A stretch of DNA of 64,000 nucleotides from an uncultured Clostridia bacterium (GCA_934633985.1 CAKTYU010000010.1:12744-76743), one strand, 5' to 3'; numbered from the stretch's first letter, positions 1-8,231 are shown. Numbers and translations: made by a program. The notes: generated by a model from the letters alone, not told the origin.

Positions 1-374
1 GAGCGTATCATAAGCCGCATGGGGCAGCCCGAAATTATGAGGGCGCAAACAGCCACCACTGCACCGCGCAGGAAGGAGGCCAGCTTGCCCTCCACCCACT
101 GCCAGCGGAACTCTCCGCTGGATACCGCGCCTATGAACGCGCCGCCCAGTATGCCTATTACGGTCAATACCGGGCCGGAGCGGGCGGATACCGACATATC
201 CATGGCCTTGTGGAATACCGACTGGTATAGCTGCGCCAGCATATCCCTGCCGTGGCATACAAGGCAGACGCCGTATGCCTCGGGGTGGGAAAAGCCGAAT
301 AATACCTGTGCGGCTACCGCTACGGCTGCAATTATGACCCCGGCGGTCACCGCGCTTATCCTTATCTTCTTCAT
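1..374 (-). CDS. yedE: YeeE/YedE-family sulfur/selenium transporter, partial (3' end outside window)
   Basis: About 124 N-terminal residues are visible and the rest runs off the window edge. The protein starts with a charged MKKIR and a hydrophobic helix, followed by HPEAYGVCLVCHGRDM and later a GCPMR motif. Paired cysteines of this kind are typical of the YeeE/YedE membrane proteins that move thiosulfate or reduced selenium species. The start was chosen at the ATG whose complement is 372-374, 12 bp after the DUF3343 stop, so it looks co-transcribed with the two upstream genes. Substrate (sulfur or selenium) cannot be decided here; selenium is inferred from the neighbours. Confidence 0.7.
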   Translation of the reverse strand, partial: MKKIRISAVTAGVIIAAVAVAAQVLFGFSHPEAYGVCLVCHGRDMLAQLYQSVFHKAMDMSVSARSGPVLTVIGILGGAFIGAVSSGEFRWQWVEGKLASFLRGAVVAVCALIISGCPMRLMIR

Positions 375-386
375 CTTATCCTTCCG

Positions 387-659
387 TTATTTGCCAAGGA
401 GCTTTTTAAGTATGCCCTTCTCCACCTTGGGTGTGTAAAGGTGTACCGCCTCAAAAAGCACGTCCTTTTCCTTGAGTATGCTCTCCACCTCGTCCTTGTA
501 CTGGGGCTGGAACTGAAGCGCCACGCCGCAGTTGGGGCTTATCTCCTTGGGGCCTGCCATGAGGCTCACCTCATAGCCCTTTTCCTTTAAGGTCTCCTCC
601 GCCCTTATGGCGTGCTGAGAGGAGAAAAACGTAACGACGCCTATCTGCTTTTGCTCCAT
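387..659 (-). CDS. DUF3343 putative Se/S carrier protein
   Basis: This small 90-residue soluble protein begins MEQKQIGVVTFFSSQHAIRA and contains a single well-placed cysteine in SPNCGVALQF. That arrangement matches the DUF3343 (putative Se/S carrier) family: a short alpha/beta fold with an early serine/threonine-rich turn and a central Cys. Family members sit beside YedE/YedF and cysteine-desulfurase-like genes and are thought to carry persulfide or selenide sulfur. The gene lies 4 bp downstream of the aminotransferase-fold gene and 12 bp upstream of the transporter, so all three are probably one transcript. The carrier role is inferred from family context. Confidence 0.78.
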   Translation of the reverse strand: MEQKQIGVVTFFSSQHAIRAEETLKEKGYEVSLMAGPKEISPNCGVALQFQPQYKDEVESILKEKDVLFEAVHLYTPKVEKGILKKLLGK

Positions 660-663
660 CGTA

Positions 664-1848
664 TCATTCCTCCCTGTTTTCCGCCGCGTAATCCGCCAGC
701 GCCAGTATGGCCTGAACCGCCACGTCCACCTGGTCTTTGGTGGAGAAGTTGCCGAAGGAGAACCTTACGGTGCCCTCCGGGAAGGTGCCGAGCGTCCTGT
801 GCGCCCCGGGGGCGCAGTGGAGTCCTGTACGCACCATGATGCCGCACGCATCGTTGAGCTGCTCGCCGACGGTGGAGCACACCATTCCCTTTATGTTTAT
901 GCTCGTTACGGCGGTCTTGCGCCTTGCGTCCATGGGGCCATATATCTTTACCATTTCGTGATCCTTTATGGCGTCCATAAAGTACTGGTTAAGCGCCGCT
1001 TCCTCGCGGACTATATTCTCCACGCCCTTGTTCAGCACGAAGCCCACGCCCGCGCCCAATCCGGCTATGCCCATGGGATTGCCCGTGCCCGCCTCCCAAA
1101 CGTCCGGCATGAAGAGGGGGTGCTCCTCAAGGTCGGAAAGGCTGCCAGTGCCGCCCCGCATAAAGGGCTCCGGCGTGATGGCGGGATCTAAATATACTCC
1201 GCCGGTGCCGGTGGGGCCCAAAAGGCTCTTATGCCCGGTGAAGCAAAGCACGTCTATGCCCATGGCGGGAACGTCTATGGGTATCGCGCCGGCGCTCTGT
1301 GCGGAATCCACCACCACTATCACGTCGTCCTTCTTCGCCTTTACAGCGCGGCTTATGGCGGCTATATCCTGAATAGTTCCGGTAACGTTGGAGCTGTGTG
1401 TGCACGCCACCATCTTGGTATTGGGCCTGACCGCCCTGCCAAAGTCGCCGGGATCGCAATAGCCCTCGCCGTCCGCATTTATCACGGTAAGCTCTATCAC
1501 TCCGGTCTTTTCGAGGTGGCGGAGCGGGCGCATCACGGAGTTATGCTCCATGCTGGAGGTTATCACGTGGTCGCCACCCTTGAGCATGGTATAGAACACG
1601 CAATTCAGCGACTCGGTTATGTTCTTGGTAAAGGCTATCTGCTGAGGCAGCTTGACGTTGAAAAGCCTGCAAAGGTTTTCCCTTGCGTTAAGCACTATCT
1701 GCCCCGCCTCCACGCTGCGGCTGTGGCCGCTCCTGCCGGGGTTAGCGCCCACATCGTTAAGATAGTACATCATTGCCTCGCCGGTCTCCCTTGGCTTGGG
1801 CCAGCTCGTGGCGCTGTTGTCAAAATAAATAACGTTATCGCTGCTCAT
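664..1848 (-). CDS. Class V aminotransferase / cysteine desulfurase-family protein
   Basis: This is a PLP enzyme of about 394 residues in the cysteine desulfurase family that often accompanies selenium genes. It shows N-terminal VIYFDNSATSWPKP, the PLP lysine in CFTGHKSLLGPTGTGG and a C-terminal GLHCAPGAHRTLGT carrying the candidate catalytic cysteine. It would mobilise S or Se from (seleno)cysteine and pass it to the DUF3343 carrier encoded 4 bp downstream. The ATG at 1848 is preferred over the longer frame starting at 1905 because AAAGGA lies just upstream of it and homology begins at MSSDNVIYFDN. The substrate preference is not visible in the sequence. Confidence 0.85.
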   Translation of the reverse strand: MSSDNVIYFDNSATSWPKPRETGEAMMYYLNDVGANPGRSGHSRSVEAGQIVLNARENLCRLFNVKLPQQIAFTKNITESLNCVFYTMLKGGDHVITSSMEHNSVMRPLRHLEKTGVIELTVINADGEGYCDPGDFGRAVRPNTKMVACTHSSNVTGTIQDIAAISRAVKAKKDDVIVVVDSAQSAGAIPIDVPAMGIDVLCFTGHKSLLGPTGTGGVYLDPAITPEPFMRGGTGSLSDLEEHPLFMPDVWEAGTGNPMGIAGLGAGVGFVLNKGVENIVREEAALNQYFMDAIKDHEMVKIYGPMDARRKTAVTSINIKGMVCSTVGEQLNDACGIMVRTGLHCAPGAHRTLGTFPEGTVRFSFGNFSTKDQVDVAVQAILALADYAAENREE

Positions 1849-1924
1849 GGTAAATCCTTTCTTTAATTTAAAACAAGCATTAAAGCATATTTGCGGGCAA
1901 AGCACATCCCTCGCCTATTTTGCT

Positions 1925-1954
1925 ATTATACCATCAGTTGACGAGGGCGCACAA
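1925..1954 (-). promoter_or_regulatory. Candidate sigma-A promoter for the Se/S cluster
   Basis: On the minus strand a perfect TATAAT (complement of 1925-1930) lies 18 bp after TTGTGC (complement of 1949-1954). It sits about 77 bp upstream of the aminotransferase-fold start. The -35 is a weak match, so the call rests on the -10. Confidence 0.45.
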
Positions 1955-2034
1955 GTCCCGCACGGTACAAAGCGGCCCACTTTCGTCCTTTCGCAAGCGC
2001 GCCGCCCGTTATTTTATATTTTGTTCATATTTTT

Positions 2035-4548
2035 TTATTTTTCCGCGCCGAGGTACTCATAGCCCGCGTCCTCTACCGCCTTTTTAAGGGCCGCCTCCTC
2101 GACTGGGGCGGAAAGCTCGGCCTTTGCGACGCCCTTTTCGTGGTCGGCTGCCGCCGATGCCACCCCCGGCACGGCCTCGAGGGCCTTTTTCACCGCCGCC
2201 TCACAGTGGCCGCACATCATGCCATTTACTTTGATCGTAACGCTATTATTCATTTCTTCCTCCTCCGACTCATTTGCGGCCTTTTTCGGCCTTGTCCCGC
2301 GGTCATGGGCCGCGTCCCGTATGTTCACCAGATTGAGCCTCAACGCGTTGGCGACGACGCAGAAGCTGGAAAGGCTCATCGCCGCGGCGCCCAGCATGGG
2401 GCTGAGCGTTATGCCCAGCGGTATCAGCGCGCCCGCCGCCACGGGGATCCCTATTGTATTATAGAAAAAGGCCCAGAACAGGTTCTCGTGTATGTTGCGA
2501 AGCGTGGCCCTGCTCAGCCGTATCGCCCCCGCCACATCCATTATGCTGCTCTTCATAAGCACCACGTCCGCCGCGTCTATCGCCACGTCTGTGCCCGCGC
2601 CTATGGCTATGCCGGTATCCGCACGGGTGAGCGCCGGCGCGTCGTTTATGCCGTCGCCCACCATGGCGACCTTGCCCTGCTTCATAAGGCCGCGTATCAC
2701 GGCCTCCTTGCCCTCCGGCAGCACGCCTGCTACCACCTCGTCCACACCCGCCTGGCTTCCTATGGCCTCGGCGGTCTTTTTATTGTCCCCCGTGAGCATC
2801 ACCACCCGTATGCCCATATCCCGAAGCTCCCTCACGGCCTCCGGGCTATCCTCCTTTATGACGTCTGCCACGGCGACGACGCCCAGCAGCGTATCCTCGA
2901 GGCCGAACAGCAGCGGTGTCTTGCCCTCGCCCGCCAGCCTCTCCGCCTGCTCCATCATGCCCTCCGGCACATTCACAAGGCCGGCTACAAAGCTCATGCT
3001 GCCGCCGAACAGCTTTTTGCCTTCCGCGGTGCATTGCAGGCCGTTGCCGGGAAGTACGCAAAAGTCCGCTACCTCCGCAGCGTCGATCCCATCCTCCGCG
3101 GCCCTTGCCATTATGGCTTTTGCAAGGGGGTGCTCGCTCCTCGCCTCAAGGGAAGCCGCAAGGCCCATAAGCCTGCCTTCGGTCACGCCCGATGCGGGCA
3201 GTATGTCCGTCACCCTCGGCTCGCCCTTGGTTACGGTGCCGGTCTTGTCGAGGGCAACTACCCGCACCCGCCCCGTCTCTTCAAGCGAGGCGGCGGTTTT
3301 GAAAAGTATGCCGTTCCTCGCCCCCACTCCGCTGCCCACCATTATGGCCACGGGCGTTGCAAGGCCCAGCGCGCAGGGGCAGCTTATTACCAGCACGGAT
3401 ATGCCCCGGGCCAGCGCAAAGCCCACCTCGCGGCCCAAAATCAGCCATACCGCCGTCGTCGCCGCCGCTATCGCCATCACCACCGGCACGAACACTCCTG
3501 AGACCTTATCCGCCACCTTTGCAATGGGGGCCTTTGTTGCGGCGGCGTCGCTCACCATGGCGATTATCTGCGACAGGGTCGTATCCTCGCCTACCCGTGT
3601 GGCCCGGCAGCGTATATAGCCGGAGATATTGCTCGTCGCGGCGGAAACGCTATCCCCGATGCTTTTATCCACGGGTATGCTCTCGCCCGTGAGCGCGGCC
3701 TCGTTCACGGCGCTGGAGCCTTCCTCCACCACGCCGTCCACCGGAATATTCTCTCCGGGGCGCACGGCGAATATATCTCCCTTTTGCACCTGCTCGATAG
3801 GAACCACGATCTCCTTGCCGTCCTTTATAAGCGTCGCCGTCTTTGGGGCCAGGCTTATAAGGCTTTTCAGCGCGTCGGTGGTCTTGCCCTTGGAGCGCGC
3901 CTCAAGGGTCTTGCCCACGGTAATCAGAGTGAGTATCATGCCGGCGGACTCAAAGTACAGCTCCATCATGTAGTGCATGACCAGCTCCTCATTGCCCTTT
4001 ACCTGCGCGCCGGTCATTGCAAAGAGCGCATAGGTGCTATATACGAACGCCGCAGCAGCGCCCAGCGATACCAGCGTATCCATGTTGGGGGCCCGGTGTA
4101 TGAGCCCCTTAAAGCCGCTTATGAAGAACCTCTGGTTTATCACCATTATGATTGCGGTTATAAGAAGCTGTGTAAGGCCCATCGCCACATGGTTGCCGTC
4201 GTAAAATTTCGGCAGCGGCCAGCCCCACATCATGTGCCCCATGGAGAAGTACATAAGTATCAGCAGGAAGCCTACCGACCATATAAGCCGCCGCCTGAGC
4301 TGCGGTGTGTCTTTATCCTTGAGTTCTTCCTCCTGAGCCGCCTTATTTGCGCCCTTGACGGAAGCGCCATAGCCCGCCCTCTCTACCGCGGCGATTATGG
4401 CGCCGTCCTCCGCGCTGCCGTTTACGCTCATGGAGTTGGTCAAAAGGTTTACGGCGCACCCGGTAACACCCGGCACCTCCCTTACGGCCTTCTCTACCCG
4501 GGCGCTGCAGGCGGCGCAGCTCATTCCGGTCACGTCGAATTGTTTCAT
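2035..4548 (-). CDS. copA: Copper-translocating P1B-type ATPase with N- and C-terminal HMA domains
   Basis: This is a Cu(I) efflux ATPase of about 837 residues. It has an N-terminal HMA domain (GMSCAAC, Cys 11 and 14), the membrane CPC metal site near residue 389, the phosphorylated Asp in DKTGTVTKG near 433, the HP dipeptide of SEHPLAKAI near 473 and the hinge GDGINDAPAL near 631. After the last transmembrane pair and an acidic linker there is a second HMA domain (GMMCGHC, near 779), which resembles a fused copper chaperone. The start at MKQFDVTG was chosen because the preceding residues have no homology and GGAAGGG lies upstream. No CsoR or CopY gene is adjacent. Confidence 0.93.
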   Translation of the reverse strand: MKQFDVTGMSCAACSARVEKAVREVPGVTGCAVNLLTNSMSVNGSAEDGAIIAAVERAGYGASVKGANKAAQEEELKDKDTPQLRRRLIWSVGFLLILMYFSMGHMMWGWPLPKFYDGNHVAMGLTQLLITAIIMVINQRFFISGFKGLIHRAPNMDTLVSLGAAAAFVYSTYALFAMTGAQVKGNEELVMHYMMELYFESAGMILTLITVGKTLEARSKGKTTDALKSLISLAPKTATLIKDGKEIVVPIEQVQKGDIFAVRPGENIPVDGVVEEGSSAVNEAALTGESIPVDKSIGDSVSAATSNISGYIRCRATRVGEDTTLSQIIAMVSDAAATKAPIAKVADKVSGVFVPVVMAIAAATTAVWLILGREVGFALARGISVLVISCPCALGLATPVAIMVGSGVGARNGILFKTAASLEETGRVRVVALDKTGTVTKGEPRVTDILPASGVTEGRLMGLAASLEARSEHPLAKAIMARAAEDGIDAAEVADFCVLPGNGLQCTAEGKKLFGGSMSFVAGLVNVPEGMMEQAERLAGEGKTPLLFGLEDTLLGVVAVADVIKEDSPEAVRELRDMGIRVVMLTGDNKKTAEAIGSQAGVDEVVAGVLPEGKEAVIRGLMKQGKVAMVGDGINDAPALTRADTGIAIGAGTDVAIDAADVVLMKSSIMDVAGAIRLSRATLRNIHENLFWAFFYNTIGIPVAAGALIPLGITLSPMLGAAAMSLSSFCVVANALRLNLVNIRDAAHDRGTRPKKAANESEEEEMNNSVTIKVNGMMCGHCEAAVKKALEAVPGVASAAADHEKGVAKAELSAPVEEAALKKAVEDAGYEYLGAEK

Positions 4549-4591
4549 ATATTTAAGCCCTTCCTCTGCCATGCTGTATTTATCCGAGACC

Positions 4592-4642
4592 CTATAATGC
4601 CCATACGGCAGCAATATGGCGCGTCCTCGTCCTGCTTTGCAT
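4592..4642 (-). other. Possible 16-codon leader ORF upstream of copA
   Basis: The minus strand holds a short ORF, MQSRTRTRHIAAVWAL and stop, directly after an AAAGGAG ribosome-binding sequence. It starts close to where transcription from the promoter at 4657-4685 would begin and ends about 44 nt before copA. It could be a leader peptide or chance: the ribosome site would lie at the extreme 5' end of the message. Confidence 0.25.
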
Positions 4643-4656
4643 AAGCTCCTTTATAT

Positions 4657-4685
4657 ATTATCGCCTGCTCAAGGCTGTTTTTCAA
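4657..4685 (-). promoter_or_regulatory. Candidate sigma-A promoter of copA
   Basis: On the minus strand TTGAAA (complement of 4680-4685) is followed after exactly 17 bp by GATAAT (complement of 4657-4662). This gives an approximately 100-nt leader to copA that contains the short ORF described at 4592-4642. I see no obvious CopY or CsoR operator. Confidence 0.6.
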
Positions 4686-4725
4686 TGCCGTATTGATAAG
4701 GCGCGCCCGATATGCGTAATTTCCT

Positions 4726-4761
4726 AAAAAACGCCGCGGCGGTTCTTGCTCCGCTGCGGCG
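4726..4761 (-). terminator. Rho-independent terminator after the class II aldolase gene
   Basis: Read on the minus strand, an 11-bp GC-rich stem (complement of 4751-4761 with 4732-4742, one mismatch) with an 8-nt loop is followed by a run of T. It separates the aldolase/ABC operon from copA. Confidence 0.8.
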
Positions 4762-4777
4762 AGATCATTTGTATGGC

Positions 4778-5422
4778 TTATTTTTTATCCTGCCCGTAAT
4801 GGTTTGCTGCGAAGTCCTTCATGTACTCAACGTTCTCCGCCGATATGAGCCTCGGCTTGCCTATGCTGCGCGCCATATAGTATATCTGGGCGGTCATCTC
4901 CAGCACATTGCACACCTTAAAGGCGGCCTCGGAGTCCTTGCCCACGCACACCGCGCCGTGGTTGGCGAGCAGGCAAGCCGCACCGTCCCCAAGGGCCGCA
5001 AGGGCGTTTTGCGCCAGCTCCTTAGAACCTGGGAGGGCGTACTCCGCCGTCCTTACGCTTCCGCCCATAGCCTGCGCCGCCTCGTCTATCACCGGCGGTA
5101 TATCCTCATGGAGCACCGCGAACACCTGGGAGTATATGGGGTGGGTGTGTATTACGGCGTTTACGTCCCTGCGGGCGTTCATTATGCCAAGGTGCATTGC
5201 CCACTCCACCGTGGGCTTGCGGAAGCCCTCGACGACGGCCCCGTCAGGCCCCATGGCCAGTGCGTCCTCCTCGGTTATGACGTCATAGGGCATACCCGAG
5301 GGGGTAAGGTATATGAGGCCGGTCTCCGGGTCGCGGAGGCTTATGTTGCCCCATGTCTCCACGGTGAGGCCGGAATGCAGCAGCCGTCTGCCGCAGTCTA
5401 TAAGATGTTTTTTATAATTCAT
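4778..5422 (-). CDS. Class II aldolase/adducin-family protein (FucA/AraD-like)
   Basis: This 214-residue protein has the zinc-site HTHP motif (VIHTHPIYSQ), a second metal histidine in LLANHGAV and a candidate catalytic glutamate in KPTVEWAMH. These are the hallmarks of zinc-dependent class II aldolases and epimerases such as L-fuculose-phosphate aldolase. The length is normal for the family. Its start overlaps the end of the ABC ATPase gene by 11 bp, so it is translated from the same message, which is headed by a lysine riboswitch. The substrate is unknown; a sugar-phosphate aldolase in a lysine-controlled operon is odd. Confidence 0.85.
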   Translation of the reverse strand: MNYKKHLIDCGRRLLHSGLTVETWGNISLRDPETGLIYLTPSGMPYDVITEEDALAMGPDGAVVEGFRKPTVEWAMHLGIMNARRDVNAVIHTHPIYSQVFAVLHEDIPPVIDEAAQAMGGSVRTAEYALPGSKELAQNALAALGDGAACLLANHGAVCVGKDSEAAFKVCNVLEMTAQIYYMARSIGKPRLISAENVEYMKDFAANHYGQDKK

Positions 5423-6164
5423 GCTGGCCGTTTATATAGCGGGAAAGGAACTCCTTTGTCCGCTGCTCCTTCGGGCTGGTAAATATGCTTTCCGGGTCTC
5501 CCTGCTCCATTATGACGCCGTCGTTCATAAATACCACCTTATTTGATACCGCCCTCGCAAACGCCATCTCGTGAGTGACCACAAGCATGGTAAGGCCGGT
5601 CTTTGCAAGGTCCGTCATAACGGATAATACCTCTCCCACCATCTCGGGATCAAGGGCCGATGTAGGCTCGTCAAAGAGCAGTATCTCGGGATCCATGGCC
5701 AATGCCCGGGCTATCGCCACGCGCTGCTTCTGGCCGCCGGATATCTGCCGGGGCTTGGCGTTTATATACGGGGCCATGCCTACCCGCTCAAGGTACAGCA
5801 TCGCCGCCTGACGCGCCTCTTCCTTGCCCTTCTTCAACACCATCGTCTGGCCTACCATACAGTTTTCCAGCACTGTCATATTGTTGAAGAGGTTGAAGGA
5901 CTGGAACACCATGCCGACCTTTGCCCGGTACGCGCATTGATCGACCTTGCCCGTCAGTATGCTCTGCCCGTGGAAGAGTATCTCGCCTGAGGTAGGGGTT
6001 TCCAGCAGGTTTATGCAGCGGAGCAGGGTGCTCTTGCCGGAGCCTGACGCGCCTATTATGCAGGTGACGTCTCCCTTTTCCACCTGAAAGTCCACATCCT
6101 TCAATACCTGGTTGCTGCCGAAATCCTTGCGGAGATGGCTTATCTTTAGGATAGTTTCATTCAT
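5412..6164 (-). CDS. Polar amino-acid ABC transporter ATP-binding protein (GlnQ-like)
   Basis: This ABC ATPase of about 250 residues has Walker A GASGSGKST, the signature ISGGQKQRVAIARALA, Walker B ILLFDEPTSALDPE and a switch histidine in VVTHEMAFA. The sequence pattern is that of the HisP/GlnQ group that energises uptake of polar amino acids. The start at MNETILKI was chosen because GGGGGCAGG precedes it and it lies 4 bp after the permease stop. Together with the permease and binding protein upstream it forms a complete importer under the lysine riboswitch, so lysine or a related basic amino acid is the likely cargo. Confidence 0.9.
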   Translation of the reverse strand: MNETILKISHLRKDFGSNQVLKDVDFQVEKGDVTCIIGASGSGKSTLLRCINLLETPTSGEILFHGQSILTGKVDQCAYRAKVGMVFQSFNLFNNMTVLENCMVGQTMVLKKGKEEARQAAMLYLERVGMAPYINAKPRQISGGQKQRVAIARALAMDPEILLFDEPTSALDPEMVGEVLSVMTDLAKTGLTMLVVTHEMAFARAVSNKVVFMNDGVIMEQGDPESIFTSPKEQRTKEFLSRYINGQHEL

Positions 6165-6168
6165 GTTA

Positions 6169-7005
6169 TTACCTGCCCCCATCCCTTATGTCGTTGTTCT
6201 GGGTATTTGCCCGAGGCTTTTTAGGATAGCTGTAAAGGCCGGTGGTGTGGGCCAGGGTATCCGTCGTCGCAAGGTCGTAAAGCTCGTAGCTGTCCGGGCC
6301 GTCCATCCTGCTCTCCCACAGGCGAAGCAGCCGCGAGCAGGTGAAGGTGAGTACGAAGTATATCACCATAGTTATGGTAAATGCCTCAAAGTAGGTATAC
6401 ATGGCACCCGCCACGCTCTTTGTGGCGAAGAACAGCTCCACTGTGCCTATTACGCTCAGCACACAGGTATCCTTGATGTTGATTATCAGGTTGTTGCCTA
6501 TTTGGGGCATAATGTTCCGAAGCGCCTGTGGCAATATCACGGCGTTCATGGTCTGCACGTGAGTCATGCCTATGGCCTTTGCGCCCTCGGTCTGTCCCGG
6601 GTCTATGGAGAGTATGCCGCCGCGCACGGTTTCCGCCATATACGCGCCCGTATTGATGGAAACTATGAACAGCGCCGCCTCCATTGTGCCGAGGTGTATA
6701 TTAAAGAGCTGGGCAAGGCCGTAATATATAAACATGGCCTGTACCATCATGGGTGTGCCGCGGAATATCTCCACATAAGCATCCAGCAGGAAGCGGACGA
6801 GCTTCATAAGTATATACTTTACGGGATGCGCCTTGTCGGCAGGCGTGGTCTGCACTATGCCCACCCCAAAGCCTATCAGGCAGCCCACAGCCGTAGATAT
6901 CACGGCTATGAGCATCGTGGTGCCCGCGCCCCTTAAAAAGCTCGGGCCGTATTGCTGGAGCAGGTATACTACCCATCCCCAGAAATTATCAGGTAAGCTG
7001 TTCAT
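6169..7005 (-). CDS. Polar amino-acid ABC transporter permease
   Basis: This integral membrane protein of about 278 residues begins with several hydrophobic helices. It has the HisM/GlnP-type cytoplasmic loop EGAKAIGMTHVQTMNAVILPQ, with the conserved EGA and G that contact the ATPase, and an EIFRGTPMM segment. The C-terminal tail of about 30 polar residues is somewhat long for the family. The second in-frame ATG (7005) is favoured by GGGGAGA at better spacing. It lies between the binding protein and ATPase genes of the lysine-riboswitch operon. Confidence 0.88.
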   Translation of the reverse strand: MNSLPDNFWGWVVYLLQQYGPSFLRGAGTTMLIAVISTAVGCLIGFGVGIVQTTPADKAHPVKYILMKLVRFLLDAYVEIFRGTPMMVQAMFIYYGLAQLFNIHLGTMEAALFIVSINTGAYMAETVRGGILSIDPGQTEGAKAIGMTHVQTMNAVILPQALRNIMPQIGNNLIINIKDTCVLSVIGTVELFFATKSVAGAMYTYFEAFTITMVIYFVLTFTCSRLLRLWESRMDGPDSYELYDLATTDTLAHTTGLYSYPKKPRANTQNNDIRDGGR

Positions 7006-7033
7006 CGTCATTCTCCCCGATAAAGGCCAGCCA

Positions 7034-7870
7034 TCATTCGCTAAGGGGCTGCACCGCTATGGCGTCGTTCATCATTGCGGTATAGTCGTCCACCGTCATG
7101 GGCGCAAGCACACCGTTTATGGCCTCACAAAGCGCGGCGTTGCCCTTCTTCAGGGAGATGCCAATGTTTATCTCCTCCTCGGATACCTCAAAATCGCCGT
7201 CGGTACCGGAAAAATCAAGCATCTTGAAGTTGGGGTAGGCTATGCAGGCAGCCATGGCGGTGGGCATATCGGTGACTACCAGATCGCAGCGGCCGCTGTT
7301 GAGGGCGACCAGCATCGCGGGCGCGCTCTCCTGCGCGGGAAGTATGTCGGCGTCCGCTATCTGGGGCAGGCAGGTATCGTACCAGACGGTATTTATCTGG
7401 CTGGTGCAGGTAGCGCCTGCAAGGTCGGCGACGGACGCGGCATTGGCGTACTTGCCGTCGGCGGAGGTAAGGGTCACTATTGAGGCATAGTAGTAAGGCT
7501 CGGAAAAGTCAACCATCTGCTTGCGCTCAGATGTTATGGACTGACCTGCTATCACGCAGTCCACAACGCCGCTCTGCACCGCCGGTACCAGGGAATCCCA
7601 GTCCAGCTTTACTATTTCAAGCTCCACGTTAAGGGCCTCCGCTATCTTCTTTGCCATCATAACGTCATAGCCGTAGGCATAGTCGCTGCTGTCCTTTATT
7701 TTAACGGCGCCGTTGGCATCCGTGGGCTGCGTCCAGTTGTAGGGCGCATAGGAGCACTCCATCGCCACGGTGAGCACGCCGTCTGCAAGGCTGTCCTCGG
7801 TCTTTTTGCCGCAGGCCGCCATGGACAGGCAAAGTACCAGCACAAGTGCTAAGCTCAGGAATCTACGCAT
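7034..7870 (-). CDS. Amino-acid ABC transporter substrate-binding lipoprotein
   Basis: This 278-residue secreted lipoprotein has a signal peptide ending in the lipobox SMAACG. The mature part follows the family 3 solute-binding pattern, with LTVAMECSYAPYNW early, GYDVMMAKKIAEALN, and DCVIAGQSIT and VDFSEPYYY at the ligand lobe. It is the first gene after the lysine riboswitch terminator and has GGAGGAAAG upstream of its ATG. Lysine, or possibly ornithine or arginine, is the inferred ligand from the riboswitch and not from the binding residues. Confidence 0.9.
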   Translation of the reverse strand: MRRFLSLALVLVLCLSMAACGKKTEDSLADGVLTVAMECSYAPYNWTQPTDANGAVKIKDSSDYAYGYDVMMAKKIAEALNVELEIVKLDWDSLVPAVQSGVVDCVIAGQSITSERKQMVDFSEPYYYASIVTLTSADGKYANAASVADLAGATCTSQINTVWYDTCLPQIADADILPAQESAPAMLVALNSGRCDLVVTDMPTAMAACIAYPNFKMLDFSGTDGDFEVSEEEINIGISLKKGNAALCEAINGVLAPMTVDDYTAMMNDAIAVQPLSE

Positions 7871-7889
7871 TTTTTCTTTCCTCCGAAAA

Positions 7890-7940
7890 ACTTAAAATTT
7901 TTAAAATCAAACGGCGGCAGGAGCATCACTCCGACCGCCG
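7890..7940 (-). terminator. Intrinsic terminator of the lysine riboswitch expression platform
   Basis: On the minus strand a strong stem (complement of 7929-7940 with 7912-7923, slightly imperfect, 5-nt loop) is followed by a T-rich stretch. It lies between the riboswitch aptamer and the binding-protein gene, as expected for lysine-induced premature termination. Confidence 0.75.
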
Positions 7941-7977
7941 CAATAAACGTAAATAAAAATAATTTTGGCTTTTTGAA

Positions 7978-8156
7978 TGATAGCACTCCACAGATATAGC
8001 TGTGACAGTCAGCGGGATATTATCCCGCCGCCCAGGTTCGCAGGGCCCGCATAAGCCCTCCGTCCTTCGGCAGCCTCCCCTTTAGCCCCCCGTCAACGCC
8101 CTGCGTGGCTGTTGAGGGTTAATATTGTCGGCTGCGCCTCTATCCAGTCGCTGTTC
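7978..8156 (-). ncRNA. Lysine riboswitch (L-box) aptamer
   Basis: The minus-strand leader contains the conserved L-box blocks in order: GATAGAGGCGC near the 5' end, AAAGGGGAGGCTGCCGAAG in the middle, and CTGACTGTCACAG followed by CTGTGGAGTGCTATC at the 3' end, which closes with the first block. The length of about 180 nt is right. A consensus promoter lies just upstream and an intrinsic terminator just downstream, so lysine would be expected to switch off the ABC transporter/aldolase operon. Confidence 0.88.
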
Positions 8157-8167
8157 AATTTTGTTGT

Positions 8168-8196
8168 ATTATATACTGAGCCTAATCCCTTGTCAA
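8168..8196 (-). promoter_or_regulatory. Consensus sigma-A promoter of the lysine riboswitch operon
   Basis: A perfect TTGACA (complement of 8191-8196) and a perfect TATAAT (complement of 8168-8173) are separated by 17 bp. Transcription would start just before the L-box aptamer. Confidence 0.88.
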
Positions 8197-8231
8197 CAGT
8201 ATAATTCTTTATTTAATTTTTGTCATTGTAA

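Noticed and set aside
2140..3501. 453-codon plus-strand ORF opposite copA
   Set aside because: It is antisense to a fully conserved ATPase and its translation is rich in His, Arg and Tyr with no domain, as expected for a shadow frame in high-GC DNA.
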